Source: Cafeteria roenbergensis
Taxonomy: Eukaryota > Sar > Bigyra > Bicosoecida > Cafeteriaceae
Direction: 5' to 3'
DNA: 64,000 nt
Assembly (NCBI GenBank): GCA_008330645.1
Contig: VLTN01000051.1
Coordinates: 1-64,000 of the forward strand
Of this stretch, positions 10,781-20,842 are shown one piece after another (within the stretch, counting starts at the first letter, position 1; each line of letters begins with the position of its first letter). Under the pieces are notes generated by a model that worked only from the letters and a program-made list of their open reading frames with translations, was not told the DNA's origin and made no database searches. The position numbers and the translations under genes are program-made.

Positions 10781-11509
10781 GGCTCAGCAGTCCCGCCGGG
10801 TGCCATCGGCCTCCCGTCGACGACTGCGCTCGGCTCTGCCGCCGGTTTAGCCGCCGCCGGTGCTTCTCGCGCACACCGACAACCAGTTCGCGTGTGAGCC
10901 CCTAACCCCCCCCCCCCCCCACACACACACACACGCACACACACACGCGAATGGGGGCCACCGACAACAGCTAGGAGAATGCCCGGCGCTAGGATGTACG
11001 CCCGGAGCGCGTGCCGGGCAAGCTGCTGGAGCTGAACCGGTGCCGGGAAGCCCACAGCGCGCTGCGCCCCTCAAGCCCCGAGATCTGCGAGCGACAGCTG
11101 TGTGACGCCCGTTCAACGCGAGCCTTGCCCGCACCACGAACGCCCTTGGCCCAAAGTCTGGCCGTCGGTGCCGAGGCTCGACTGCATTGAGCCGATGGCA
11201 GCTGCTTGCACTGGTGGCTGACCTCGTGCAGTCTGCAGATGCCTGGCAGCTTCCGAAAGGACTGTGGTTCCAGCGAAAGGCGCGTTCGGCCTGTCCTCGC
11301 GTCGCGAGCGACAAGGCCATGCCGGAGATGGAGGGGCGCGTCGCGGGGCCCCTTTCTCGCGGCAAGCGGCGGACGCGGCAAGGGCTCTGCCGCACAGAGC
11401 CGACTCGGCCGCGCGCAGCCCGTCCTGGCCGCACTGGCAGCCGCGCGGGGGTTGCGTCCAGGGGACCTGCTGACCAGAACCTCTTTTTGGCGTGGCCGCA
11501 GCACCGGAC
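10781..11509. promoter_or_regulatory. Divergent intergenic region bL35m / ABCA
   Basis: Between the start codons of bL35m (minus) and the ABC transporter (plus), so it should hold both promoters. It includes a C-run plus CA microsatellite at about 10906-10951. No TATA box or other known core element is visible, and no gene is supported here. Confidence 0.5.
10906..10951. repeat. Poly-C / CA microsatellite
   Basis: A run of about 15 C followed by CA dinucleotides, interrupted by CG steps. It lies in the bL35m/ABCA divergent spacer and is likely length-variable. Confidence 0.9.
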
Positions 11510-14500
11510 ATGCCCTGCGTGCCGCAGCTGGGGCGGCTCCCGCCGTGGCTGTTGCCGCCCAAGGCGCAAGTGAGACATTTCTCGAAGAAACGGGATACGC
11601 GGCCTTTCTCAGCGCTGCCAGAGGCGCGCTGCTGGGTCGCACCGACCCGATCCTGCCTGGCTTGCTCGCGCTCTTGGCGCTTGCCGCAGGTGGTCACTGC
11701 GGCGCGCGCGGGCGCTGCCATCGTCTGGAACTCTCGCTGGACGTTCGCGCTTGCAATCCTGGTTCCGATCCTCGCCGTTGTAGCAGCGGGCGCTCTGTCA
11801 CAAGGGGCCCACCCTGCACCGCAACCGCACGTCCACGAGTCGCTCGGGCCCCTGCAGCTGGGACGCGCGCCAGAAGGCGCCCTCGCGGCGCAAGCCAGCA
11901 TCAAGGGGGTGTGGCAAACTGGACTGTTTTGGGGATGTGGCTTGCTCTTGGCAGTGTTGCCCGTCCTCGCCTCAGCAACCAGTCGCATGGCTGCTGGCGA
12001 AGTCACCGAGCTCCTGAGCAGCCTTCGTGGCGCAGGGATGCACCCGCTGGCGGCCGCAATCGGGTTTTCGCTCCAGGACGTCCTCAACGCGGTGCTGTTT
12101 GTGCTGGTCACGAGCATCGGGCTGTCGCAGACGGGCGTTTCGTCCCAAGCATCCGTTGTGGGGCTTGTGGGCGCCTTCGCGCTCTCCATGATTTCCTTGG
12201 CCAGCCTGGTGACGTCGGTGCTGCACCGGCCCGCACTGGCGGTGACTGTCTCATGTTTAACGGCCCTGGTCCTCTTCGTCCCAGTGTTCAATGTGCCCAC
12301 GATGGGCGCTCGCCTCCCCACTTCAGGCTTTCCAATCGTGCTGCCAACGACCGCGGTGGCGGTGGGCGTGGCCGCCGCTTCTGTTGACTCCGTGGCGGCC
12401 GAGGCTGCAGAGGAATGCAGGGCCACGGGGCGCTCGTGCGAGCTTGCAAAGCTCAACAGCGCCGAGCTTCTCGGCATCACCCCCGGCGATCTCACCGCGG
12501 CACTGCTCGGCCAGGCGGTGGCCCTCTCAACGCTGGCGTGGGTGCTTACTCGAGCTGCCCCGCGTCCAGGCTCCCGCGTCCTCGCGCTGTGGCGGCCGTG
12601 CGGGCGGAGGCACAGGGTCGCGCTCGGCCAGGACGACTTGGCTGTGCCGCTTTCAAGTGGGGGAGCGACCGCCCCGGCGCGGCACGACGAGGACGTCGTC
12701 ACCGCATCCGGCGTGGAAGTGACGTATGCTGGCGGCGCCGCGTGGGCGTGCTTCGCCTGCGGACGGGGCGCCCCCGTCCGCGCTCTTCGGGGCGTGGACG
12801 CGTCCCTCGCCCCAGGCACCATCACAGCGCTGGTGGGAGCGAACGGGTCTGGCAAGACCACGATGCTTGGCGCAATGGCAGGAACGGTGCTTCCCAATTC
12901 GGGCCATGTCAGCGTCAACGGGGCGGCCGCGGGGTCGCCGGCCGGCCTGCGCTCCGTTGGCTTTTGCCCTCAGGACGCGTCCCTTGTGCGAGGCCTGTCT
13001 GGGCTGCTCCTGCTCAAGCTCTTTGCGGCAGCCCGGGGCAGGCCTCTGGACGACCTTGCCGGCGCTGCTGCGGCGGCGGCCTCCCTGGTCGAGCTCACGG
13101 ACGAGGACCTCAGCAAGCACGCCAATCGGCTCAGTGGGGGCCAGCAGCGGCGACTGTGCTTCGCCTTGGCGGCGGTGGGAAACCCGCCCGTGCTGATCCT
13201 AGACGAGCCCACGACGGGCGTCGACGCAGCGTCGCGCCGCCACGTCTGGGCCGCCCTGCGCCGCGCGAGGGAAGCCGGAAGCGCCATCGTCCTCTCTTCC
13301 CACGACATGGCCGAGTGCGAGCTGCTCGCCGACCAAGTCCTGCTCCTGGACGCAGGGGCAGCCGTCGCCCACTGCTCGCCGGCAGAGCTCCGCCGGATGA
13401 CCTCCTACGGCGTGCGGCTCCGCGCCCAGCTGCGGCCGGGAGCTGACCCTGCTGCGGCCGCCGCGTTCGTTTCCGGCCGTATCCCCGGCGCCGAGGCCGC
13501 AGTCAAGTGCCCGCCCCGCGCCGGCGAGCCGCAGGGCCTTGCCGCAGAGCTTGCCCCGAGCGCAGCGGCCGCCGGCGAGCCGCGCCTTGAGCTGGTTGCG
13601 GGGCAAGACGTGACCATCATGCTGGCAGAGCCGTCGCCGGGCCAGCTCTCCGAGCTCTGCAGGAGCCTTGCCGCCGAGGGCCCGGCGGCAGGCATAGGCT
13701 CGTATCGATTGGAGAGCGTGGGGCTGCGGGACGCGATCCAGGACGTGCTGGCGCGCACACGGCCGGAGGGTGCCGCCACGGAGCCCCGGCCACCCGGGGC
13801 GGCCGCAGTGCCGACGCTGGCCGCGCCACCCTCCTGGTCCCTCATCGTGCGGACAGTCGCCAGACGCCGCATCGTCCAGGTCCTCCGCGGCGGCAGCACA
13901 GCGGCGATGCAAGTCTTGCTGCTGCTGGCGCCGCTCTTCGTGGCTGTGGCCAAAGCGCAGGGCGAATCCAGTCGGCCCGACACCACCCTGTCGGTGGTGG
14001 CTCTCATCCTGGCTATCCAGCTCCTCCCGCTCGCACAGGCCGCCGACGCCGTCGACGAGGTGGCGATGGCGCCCCTGCACTCCGCCGCCGCCGTCTCGCC
14101 GCTTCCGCTCGTGGCCGGGACGTGGCTGGTCGACGGCGCAGCGCAGGGGGCGCTGGCGGCCCTCATCACGCTCTGTGCGCTGGTGGCCGCGGGCGCGGAG
14201 GCGAGCGCGCCTGGCGTGGCGGAGACGTGCGTGGCAGCCTTCGCAGCAGTCGCAGCGGGCTCACAGCTGGCCGCCGCCGTGGCCTCCCTCCGCCCAACCC
14301 GAGGCTCTGCAGTTGTCTGGGCGCTGGGCGCCCAGCTGGTGCTGCTTGGCTTGTCGGGCGGGTTGGCTCAGGCCGGCGCCGCACACCTGTCCGAGGACAA
14401 CCAGCTCCGGAGCCCCATGGCCGCGTCTTTCGTCTTGTCGCCGTCAATGTACCTCATCGTTGCGGCTGGGGGCGGCCAATGCCCGGGCCTCCCCATCTCG

Positions 14501-15628
14501 GGCAAGTGGGACTGGCCGGAGGTGTTCCCGCTCGTGCTTACCGGCGCTGCGCTGCACCTGGCTGCGGCAGTGGGGCTCCGCCAGTGGGCCCATGGCTGGG
14601 GGGCGTGCGGCAGGGCGGCTCCCAGGGTCCCGGCGACCTCGGAATGCCTGGAGGGCCCGGAGCGGGGCATCAAGGCGTCGGGCGTCAGTGTGGCGTTCGG
14701 TGGCACGCTTGCGGTGGACGGTGTGGACGTGTCGATTGCTCGCGGCGAAGTCGTCGGCCTCTTGGGACCTAACGGCGCCGGCAAGTCGACGCTTCAGAGC
14801 GTCCTGGCGGGAACGCTGAGCCCGGGCGCAGGGGTTGTGACCGTCGACGGCAGGCCCGTGCGCTCCAGCACAGGGGAGCGCCGGCCCGTCGTGGGGCTGT
14901 GCCCGCAGTCCAGCCTGCTGCCCCGCGGACTGTCCTCGCTCGAGACGCTGACGTACTTTGCAACCCTTGCCGGGCACCCACACCCGCTTGCTGTGGCAGA
15001 GGCGCTCGTGGCCGCCGTCGGCCTGCAGCCTGTCGCAGACAGGAACAACGCGAATCTGAGCGGCGGCACGAAGCGGCGCCTCTCGGCAGCCCTCGCCTTC
15101 TCCACCGGGGCCAGCTGCATTCTGCTCGACGAACCAACGGCCGGCGTGGACGTTCTGGCAGGCGCCGGCGTCTGGAAGTTTATTGCGAGGGCCGCGGCCG
15201 GAAAGGCTGTTCTCGTGACCACCCACATGCTGGACGAGGCCGAGGTTCTCTGCCAACGCGTCGCCGTGATGGACCACGGGCACATCATCAAGGAGGCAGC
15301 GGTGGCTGACCTGCTCCGGCTACAAGACGCAACGCTTGTGCTGGATGTCACCCTGGACCGCTCCGACGATCTGCTGGAGGAGGCCCTGGGGCTGGACGGT
15401 CGGTGGAGCGTCAGCGCCGAACAAATCGGCCACCGCCGGTGCCGGCTCGTCATCAAGGGCCGCGCAGATCGCTCAAGTACCGCAAGCCCCGGAGCGCCCG
15501 CGCTCGGCGACATCCTCGAGGCGCTTGAAGGGCTTGAAGCTGTTCGTGCAGTCACCTTCGTACCGCCTTCCCTCGAGCAAGCCTTCGGGAGCATTCTGCG
15601 GGCAGAGGATGGCGGCGACGCGAGCTGA
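11510..15628 (+). CDS. ABCA-type full ABC transporter, two exons
   Basis: A full transporter (membrane domain, ATPase, membrane domain, ATPase) of the ABCA lipid-transporter type. I infer exon 1 as 11510-11569 (20 codons) and exon 2 as 11690-15628, joined over a 120-bp intron (GTGAGA...TTGCCGCAG) that has no stop and a length divisible by three, so it reads as coding; the product is about 1,332 residues. First membrane domain, residues about 35-355. NBD1: Walker A GANGSGKTT (403), signature LSGGQQRR (501), Walker B VLILDEPTTGVD (521). Second membrane domain about 735-990. NBD2: GPNGAGKST (1046), LSGGTKRR (1143), ILLDEPTAGVD (about 1164), then TTHMLDEAE. Both sites keep Q-loop CPQ and the switch His. 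It is shorter than metazoan ABCA proteins because the extracellular loops are tiny. The substrate cannot be read from sequence; exon 1 is less certain than the rest. Confidence 0.9.
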   Translation: MPCVPQLGRLPPWLLPPKAQVRHFSKKRDTRPFSALPEARCWVAPTRSCLACSRSWRLPQVVTAARAGAAIVWNSRWTFALAILVPILAVVAAGALSQGAHPAPQPHVHESLGPLQLGRAPEGALAAQASIKGVWQTGLFWGCGLLLAVLPVLASATSRMAAGEVTELLSSLRGAGMHPLAAAIGFSLQDVLNAVLFVLVTSIGLSQTGVSSQASVVGLVGAFALSMISLASLVTSVLHRPALAVTVSCLTALVLFVPVFNVPTMGARLPTSGFPIVLPTTAVAVGVAAASVDSVAAEAAEECRATGRSCELAKLNSAELLGITPGDLTAALLGQAVALSTLAWVLTRAAPRPGSRVLALWRPCGRRHRVALGQDDLAVPLSSGGATAPARHDEDVVTASGVEVTYAGGAAWACFACGRGAPVRALRGVDASLAPGTITALVGANGSGKTTMLGAMAGTVLPNSGHVSVNGAAAGSPAGLRSVGFCPQDASLVRGLSGLLLLKLFAAARGRPLDDLAGAAAAAASLVELTDEDLSKHANRLSGGQQRRLCFALAAVGNPPVLILDEPTTGVDAASRRHVWAALRRAREAGSAIVLSSHDMAECELLADQVLLLDAGAAVAHCSPAELRRMTSYGVRLRAQLRPGADPAAAAAFVSGRIPGAEAAVKCPPRAGEPQGLAAELAPSAAAAGEPRLELVAGQDVTIMLAEPSPGQLSELCRSLAAEGPAAGIGSYRLESVGLRDAIQDVLARTRPEGAATEPRPPGAAAVPTLAAPPSWSLIVRTVARRRIVQVLRGGSTAAMQVLLLLAPLFVAVAKAQGESSRPDTTLSVVALILAIQLLPLAQAADAVDEVAMAPLHSAAAVSPLPLVAGTWLVDGAAQGALAALITLCALVAAGAEASAPGVAETCVAAFAAVAAGSQLAAAVASLRPTRGSAVVWALGAQLVLLGLSGGLAQAGAAHLSEDNQLRSPMAASFVLSPSMYLIVAAGGGQCPGLPISGKWDWPEVFPLVLTGAALHLAAAVGLRQWAHGWGACGRAAPRVPATSECLEGPERGIKASGVSVAFGGTLAVDGVDVSIARGEVVGLLGPNGAGKSTLQSVLAGTLSPGAGVVTVDGRPVRSSTGERRPVVGLCPQSSLLPRGLSSLETLTYFATLAGHPHPLAVAEALVAAVGLQPVADRNNANLSGGTKRRLSAALAFSTGASCILLDEPTAGVDVLAGAGVWKFIARAAAGKAVLVTTHMLDEAEVLCQRVAVMDHGHIIKEAAVADLLRLQDATLVLDVTLDRSDDLLEEALGLDGRWSVSAEQIGHRRCRLVIKGRADRSSTASPGAPALGDILEALEGLEAVRAVTFVPPSLEQAFGSILRAEDGGDAS

Positions 15629-16823
15629 GCACGAAAGCACGCGTCCGGGGCGGCCAAAGTCGTTGTTGCTTGGCCAACGGCTCCCCGTCCGTACCAACGG
15701 TGAGGACGGCAGACCCTCTGGCTCGCCTCCGGGACGTTAGGAATCCGCGTGTGAGTGAACGTGCGTCTTTGGCCGAACGGCATTCGTTCGGCGCGACGGG
15801 GCCCTCACGGGGTCGCTCTGGACGGACGAGAGGGAGGGGCCAGTCGACATGAGCACACAGTGTCGCACTCACACACACAAAGGCGTCGTCTACCAAAAAT
15901 TGGGCTCCCACGGGCAGTGACAGCAAACTTTCTCGCAGTCACACGGGGAGCGCGCGCATGTCATGGAAAGCTTTGCGGCCAGTGGCCCCCACGTGGGCCG
16001 GCTCGGGAGTGCTGCATTTGGGCGCGCGGGCTGACTCGCGATTGTCCATGGGGCTGAGCGGGGTGGAGCTGCCGCAGCTGCAAGTGAACAGTGGTCACTC
16101 AACCCAAAGTAATGCAGCAGCAGGGGTCTTTCACAGCCCGTAGGCGTGGGCAAAACATTCGTATGAACGTGGGATTGATGAATGCACAGAGCATCCAAAA
16201 TGGCTCACCCATTGCCATTCGCTCCAGCCAAGGCAAGGGACAGTTCAAACTCCGAGTGCTCCCAGCGGATTATCCCTCGCCAGTGAATTCGGATTGGTCG
16301 CTCTAGACTTCTGGCTGGCTTTTGGTGCGGCACGAAAGGTGCACGGACATAGAGTGTTCGTTGTGATCAGTCTTTCGAGTGTCGTGTGGTCAGGGCACCA
16401 AAGCTTTGAATTCCCATTCCCCCCACCAAAAGGTTATGCGGAAAACTCGGAAGGCGTCTCCAAACGTGTCGACTGGGCTAGGCTTGAGTGAGACTGTCGG
16501 AGCCAAGCCACTCGCGCCTTCCTTTCCTGACTGCCGACCCAAGCGTTCGAATCGGCATGGGAGGCCGGTCAAAATGCCGCGTGTCCCAAAGCCCCAGCGC
16601 CGCCCCTCCCCCCACTCATCAAGCACTTCGGTCGCCCTCGCCCACCTGAAGCAGGGACACCGAGTCCCCTGCTCGCCTGACCGACGCCGTCGCCAGGGCT
16701 GGGAAGATTCGATCCGCTGCTTGTGACTGGCTCTGCATAGTCGAACAGCGAATAGGACCGAGCAGCTGGCAGCGAAATGGCAGTCTTGAGGCGCGTCGAG
16801 TTTGGCACAAGCGCAGGAGCGCG
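15629..16823. other. Gap between ABCA and 5-phosphatase
   Basis: No gene recognised. About 16080-16480 is visibly less GC-rich than anything around it and contains a 71-codon open frame (16091-16306) without homology that I recognise. The right end should contain the 5-phosphatase promoter. Short CA repeats occur near 15865-15885. Confidence 0.5.
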
Positions 16824-19777
16824 ATGGCAGCCACGACGGCGCCGAGGGTCGTGACCGGGGGAATGTCAGAGCTCTCTTCCTCGTCAACCTTCAAGCACGT
16901 GGGCAACCCCATGCAGGCGGGCGGCGCTGGCGGCGCAGGCGAAAGGGTTGAGGTGAGCGTTCCCGGCATTCGCGCGCAATTGCGGGTCACGCGCTGCCAG
17001 CCGGAAGCGCGGCCTCCTTCCGCGCGCCTCCGGTCCCACGGGGGGCGCAAGGCGATATGGATCGTCCCTGGGCGCCGGCGCGGGGCCGCAGCCAGGCGGC
17101 GGGGGCAGCTCCCGCTTGGCGCCATCGTAGAATTGCAACCCTCCGCCCGCGTCCTCGTTGCGCGGTCGCCCGGTGACCGAGCGACATCGCCGCTGCCGGC
17201 GGTCCGCGCGGGGCGGTCTGCGCCCAGCATCGCGTGTGCCCTGCCTGGCTGCAGCGACCCGGCGGTCCCTGGGTTTGGGGGCCAGGGGGAACAGCGGGCG
17301 GCACGCGTTGCTGGACCGCAGCGCCATGTATTCGACTGCCGCTTGCAGCCTTGGCGTGCGTGTGCAATCGTTCGTTCACGCCCTCCCCGCCCGAGCGCGT
17401 TCTTGCCCCGCAGCCTGACAAGGTCGTGGCAACCTATGACATTTTATGCGCGACCTGGAACGTTGGCAACACCGTGCCGGTGACCTTGGAGCCGTGGCTC
17501 CCTGCCGGCGGCGGCGACTTTGACGTGGTGGCAATCGCAGCGCAGGAGTGCAAGTTCACGGAGAAGTGGAAGGGCGAGGATGCCAAGGACGAGGAGGACC
17601 CCGCAGGCGACGACGACGCCGCCGACGCGGCGGAGTCGGACTCGCCGACCGCTGGCGGGTCAGCCACCGGCGCCGCCTCCTCCTCCTCGTCGTCGGCGGC
17701 GGCGGGACCCCAGTCCTCCTCCTCCTCCTCCTCCTCCTCCGCCTCCGCGTCGGCAGCAGGCGCCGCCGAGGCGGAGGAGCGCGCGGCAATGCAGCGTCTC
17801 AAGACGGCCCTTCGGAAGGAGCCATCGGCCACCTACTCAGTCGGCGGGGGTCTCTCCGCCTCCGAGCTCGGCGCCACAGAGGTGCGATCGGACTCCGCCG
17901 AGTCCGACGCCGACGGCACGGACACCGAGCTGCGAGCGGCGGCGGCGGCGGCGGCGGCGGCCGGGAAGCGATCACCTCCTCAGACTGCTGCTGCCGGCGG
18001 CGGCGGCGGCGGCGGCAGATCCAAACGGGCCTCGGCCGCTTCGCCAATCGCAGGCGGCGACGGGGCGGAGTCGCCGGGCGGTCTGGACGCAATGAGCCGT
18101 CAGGCGGAGATTAGGCGTGCCATCGAGGGCCAGTCGCCGTTTTACAAGATGGTCGTGGACCACCTAGGATCCGACTGGACCGTCATCGCGCTGTCGCTCA
18201 TGTTCCAAACGGGCCTGCTGGTGGCCGTGCGAAACCGCGTGGCCAAGAACGTCCGCGACGTCGTCAAAGCCCAGGAGGCCACGGGGCTGCTGCGCGTGGG
18301 CACGAACAAGGGCGGAGTGGTGGTCACCATGTCGCTGAGCGGGTCGCGGCTCTGCTTCGTGGGGGCGCACCTGGCGGCGCACCTGCAGCACGCGGGGAGG
18401 CGTGACCAGGACGTGATGGAGATCGTGTCGCAGATCCGGCTGGGGGGCCGGGCGCTGCAGGAGATTGACTTTGACGCGCAGTTCCACCACGTGTTCTGGA
18501 TGGGGGACCTCAACTACCGCGTTGACTGGGACAAGCTCGACGGGAAGCCCCCCGGGACCACCCCCGCCGAGCACAAGGCGCGGTTCGACCGCACCATGGC
18601 CGCGGTGGAGGCGGGCGACTGGCCCGCCCTCTGGAAGGCCGACCAGCTCCTCGCCCACCAGCAGAGCGGTTTCGTCTTCCACGGATTCAAGGAGGTGCCC
18701 CTCGCCTTTCCGCCCACCTTCAAGGTCAAGCGGTCGGCAGAGCTCGGGTACAAGGCCAAGAGGAACCCTTCCTACTGCGACAGGGTCCTGTACAAGTCCC
18801 TCCCCCGCATGGCGCCCCACCTCGCCGCGGGCCCCGTGCGTGCCTATGCGGAGCTGCCGACGTCCGACCACAAGCCCGTTTCCTGCCAGTTCAAGCTGGA
18901 CTGCGTCGACGTCCCCAACCTCGACGAAACCGCGACGAGAGCTGTGATGGCGGCGACCACGCCCCGGCGCTCGGCTGGCGCTGGCGCTGGCGCTGGCGCT
19001 GCGGGCGGTGCTGGCGCCAGCGGCAGCGGCGGCTTTGGCACCGGCCCCGGCGCTGGTACCGGCGATGGCGCTGCCGCGGCGATTGACACGCGCACCTCTG
19101 CCGTGGGCAGCGGCCCAGCGGATCCTTCCGGAGGCGTTGCGGCGGGGTCAGACTCCCACCGGTTTGTGCTTCGCTTCACCAACCTGAGGGGCAGCGACCT
19201 CATCCCCAAGGACTGGGGCGACACGTCCGACCCTTACATTCGCTTCTACTCAGACCCGGCCGGGCTGGTGGCACCCCGGCGGGCGGACGGCCGCCGGCCG
19301 CGGTCCACGCACGTTGCCAAGACGCTGCACCCCGCCTGGCCCGACGCGGAGGTGCCTGACCTGGTGTTGACCGCGCGGACTTTGAGCGACGTCGCCAAGA
19401 GTCACTTGTTCCTGGCCGTTGTGGACGACGACGCGATGGACGAGGACGACCCCATGGGCCAGGCGGTGCTGCCGCTGGGGCCGGTGGTGCAGGCGGCGCT
19501 GCACGGGGACTGCGGCCGGGGCAGCGAGCAGTTCGCGGCCCACGCCGACATGATGGGGTCCTCTGCGGGCGGTGACGTGGCGCACCGCTTCAGGTTCCGG
19601 CTTCCCGTGACGCTGGCGACGTCCAACTTTTGCCCCGTGCAGGGCGGCGGCAGGCCCACGCTGTGCGGCGAGATCGAGGTGGTGATGCCGGGAAGCGGCG
19701 TGACGCTGCGCCACGGGGGCGAGGACAGCTTCCAGGGCTGCGGGTGCAACGTGGACGGCTGCTGCGCGACCATGTGA
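16824..19777 (+). CDS. Inositol-polyphosphate 5-phosphatase with C2 domain and CaaX end
   Basis: Removes the 5-phosphate from phosphoinositides or inositol polyphosphates at membranes. Exon 1 is 16824-16952 (43 codons), donor GTGAGC; intron 461 bp; exon 2 is 17414-19777 (acceptor CCCCGCAG); total 830 residues. The IPPc domain (about 52-535) shows WNVGN (58-62), IAAQEC, FVGAHLAAH, GDLNYR (407-412), NPSYCDRVLY (about 494) and SDHKPV (527-532), i.e. the Mg-binding and catalytic motifs. A Ser/Ala/Gly/Asp-rich insertion (about 96-266) lies between the first two motifs. A second Ala/Gly linker precedes a C2 domain (about 624-805, with GDTSDPYIRFYS and VVDDDAMDEDDP as likely Ca-binding loops). The protein ends GCCATM; CATM is a CaaX farnesylation box next to another cysteine, so membrane anchoring is expected. 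It converges with eL19. Exon 1 is inferred from splice sites. Confidence 0.92.
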
Positions 19778-20263
19778 CGCGCCGGGTCCGGCGCGCACGG
19801 CACGCGGGTGCATCGTCTCGCGGCGAGGCGGTGCCTGGCGGCACGTGCGCGCGGTTTTTCCAGGCGTCTGCGACCGTCTTCGTTTGTGTGTGTGTGAGAG
19901 AGTGTGTGTTCGCGCGCGCGCGTTGGGCTGCCCCCGCGCGCGCGCAGCGCTGGCAGCGGTTCGAGGCAAACGCTGTGCGTGCCAGCCACAGCGGCTCGGG
20001 GCTCGATTGCGGGCGCGCGGACCACGAGCTCATTCGATGTTTGCTCCAACAGCCAATATTCTGGCCGGGCTTCCTTGCGCCCGATCCGCCCTCCTGCCGC
20101 CGTGCTTGGACGGGATTGACGCGGTGCTTGCGGCGCGCGACGGAATGCGTGCGCGTGTGTTGTGCGGGTTATCGTAGGCAAGATCGGGAGCCGAGTCGCG
20201 ACGCGCCAAACTGCCCCCCTCGGAACTTGGTTTGGAAAGCACAGCAAACCGCACTCAGACGGT
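19778..20263. other. Convergent 3' spacer, 5-phosphatase / eL19
   Basis: Space between two stop codons, so it holds both 3' untranslated regions. A TG/GA/CG-alternating simple repeat lies at about 19880-19935. No obvious AATAAA signal on either strand and no gene supported. Confidence 0.6.
19880..19935. repeat. TG / GA / CG dinucleotide repeat
   Basis: Alternating purine-pyrimidine tract (TG)n, (GA)n, (TG)n, (CG)n in the convergent spacer. The CG part is of a type that can adopt Z-DNA; that is a structural possibility, not shown. Confidence 0.85.
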
Positions 20264-20842
20264 TCAGGCCTCGGCGGCACCGGTGGCGGCGCGGCGAGCG
20301 GCCTCCAGGCGGTCGGCGCGCTTCTTGCGGCGAGCGTCGGCCTTGTTCTTGGCGAGCTCGGCCTGCTCGGCGAGAGCGGCGGCGCGGGTCTTCTCGTACT
20401 TGAGGTGGTGGATCACCTCCATGAGCTGGCGCTTCGTCTTGTACTTGGCACCCTTGACCTGAACGTAGAGCTCGTGGTAGAGGGACTTGTCGATCTTGCC
20501 CTGCTCGCGGTACTTGCGGAGCATGCGGCGGAGCACGCGGATGCGGCGCACCCAGATCACCTTCATGGGGAGGCGGGCGTCGCGGGTACCCTTGCGCTTA
20601 CCGTGGCCGGTGTGGCGGCCCTTCTGCTTGGCGGCCAGGCGAGCCTGGACGCGAGCGCGGCTGTGCACCACGTCGGGGCGCTTCATGATGAAGCCGTCGC
20701 CGATGAGCTTGCGCACGTTCTGGCGGCTGTTGGCGCTGTTGATCTCCTCGCACTCGGTCGGGTCCATCCACACCTTCTTCTGACCGCACTTGAGGATCTC
20801 AGACGCAAGGCGCCGCTGGACGCGGAGCTTGAAGGCGACCAT
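20264..20842 (-). CDS. RPL19: 60S ribosomal protein eL19
   Basis: Cytosolic large-subunit protein eL19, 192 residues in one exon, from ATG at 20842 to the stop at 20264-20266. The family core is present throughout: [88 protein letters not shown], then a Lys/Arg/Ala-rich helical tail. The start is fixed by the MVAFKLR context: eL19 proteins begin a few residues before the RLQKRLA motif. The longer upstream frame to 21577 is Arg/Ala/Pro-rich shadow sequence. Length and spacing are normal for the family. It is divergent from RICTOR and convergent with the 5-phosphatase. Confidence 0.98.
   Translation of the reverse strand: MVAFKLRVQRRLASEILKCGQKKVWMDPTECEEINSANSRQNVRKLIGDGFIMKRPDVVHSRARVQARLAAKQKGRHTGHGKRKGTRDARLPMKVIWVRRIRVLRRMLRKYREQGKIDKSLYHELYVQVKGAKYKTKRQLMEVIHHLKYEKTRAAALAEQAELAKNKADARRKKRADRLEAARRAATGAAEA

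Noticed and set aside
11492-11509. Start of the ABC transporter at GTG 11492
   Set aside because: An ATG lies 18 bases downstream in frame and gives a sensible first exon with a GTGAGA donor.
17234-17413. In-frame N-terminal extension of the 5-phosphatase
   Set aside because: A CCCCGCAG acceptor at 17413 and an upstream exon ending at GTGAGC (16953) give a clean phase-0 join; the extension is intron sequence.
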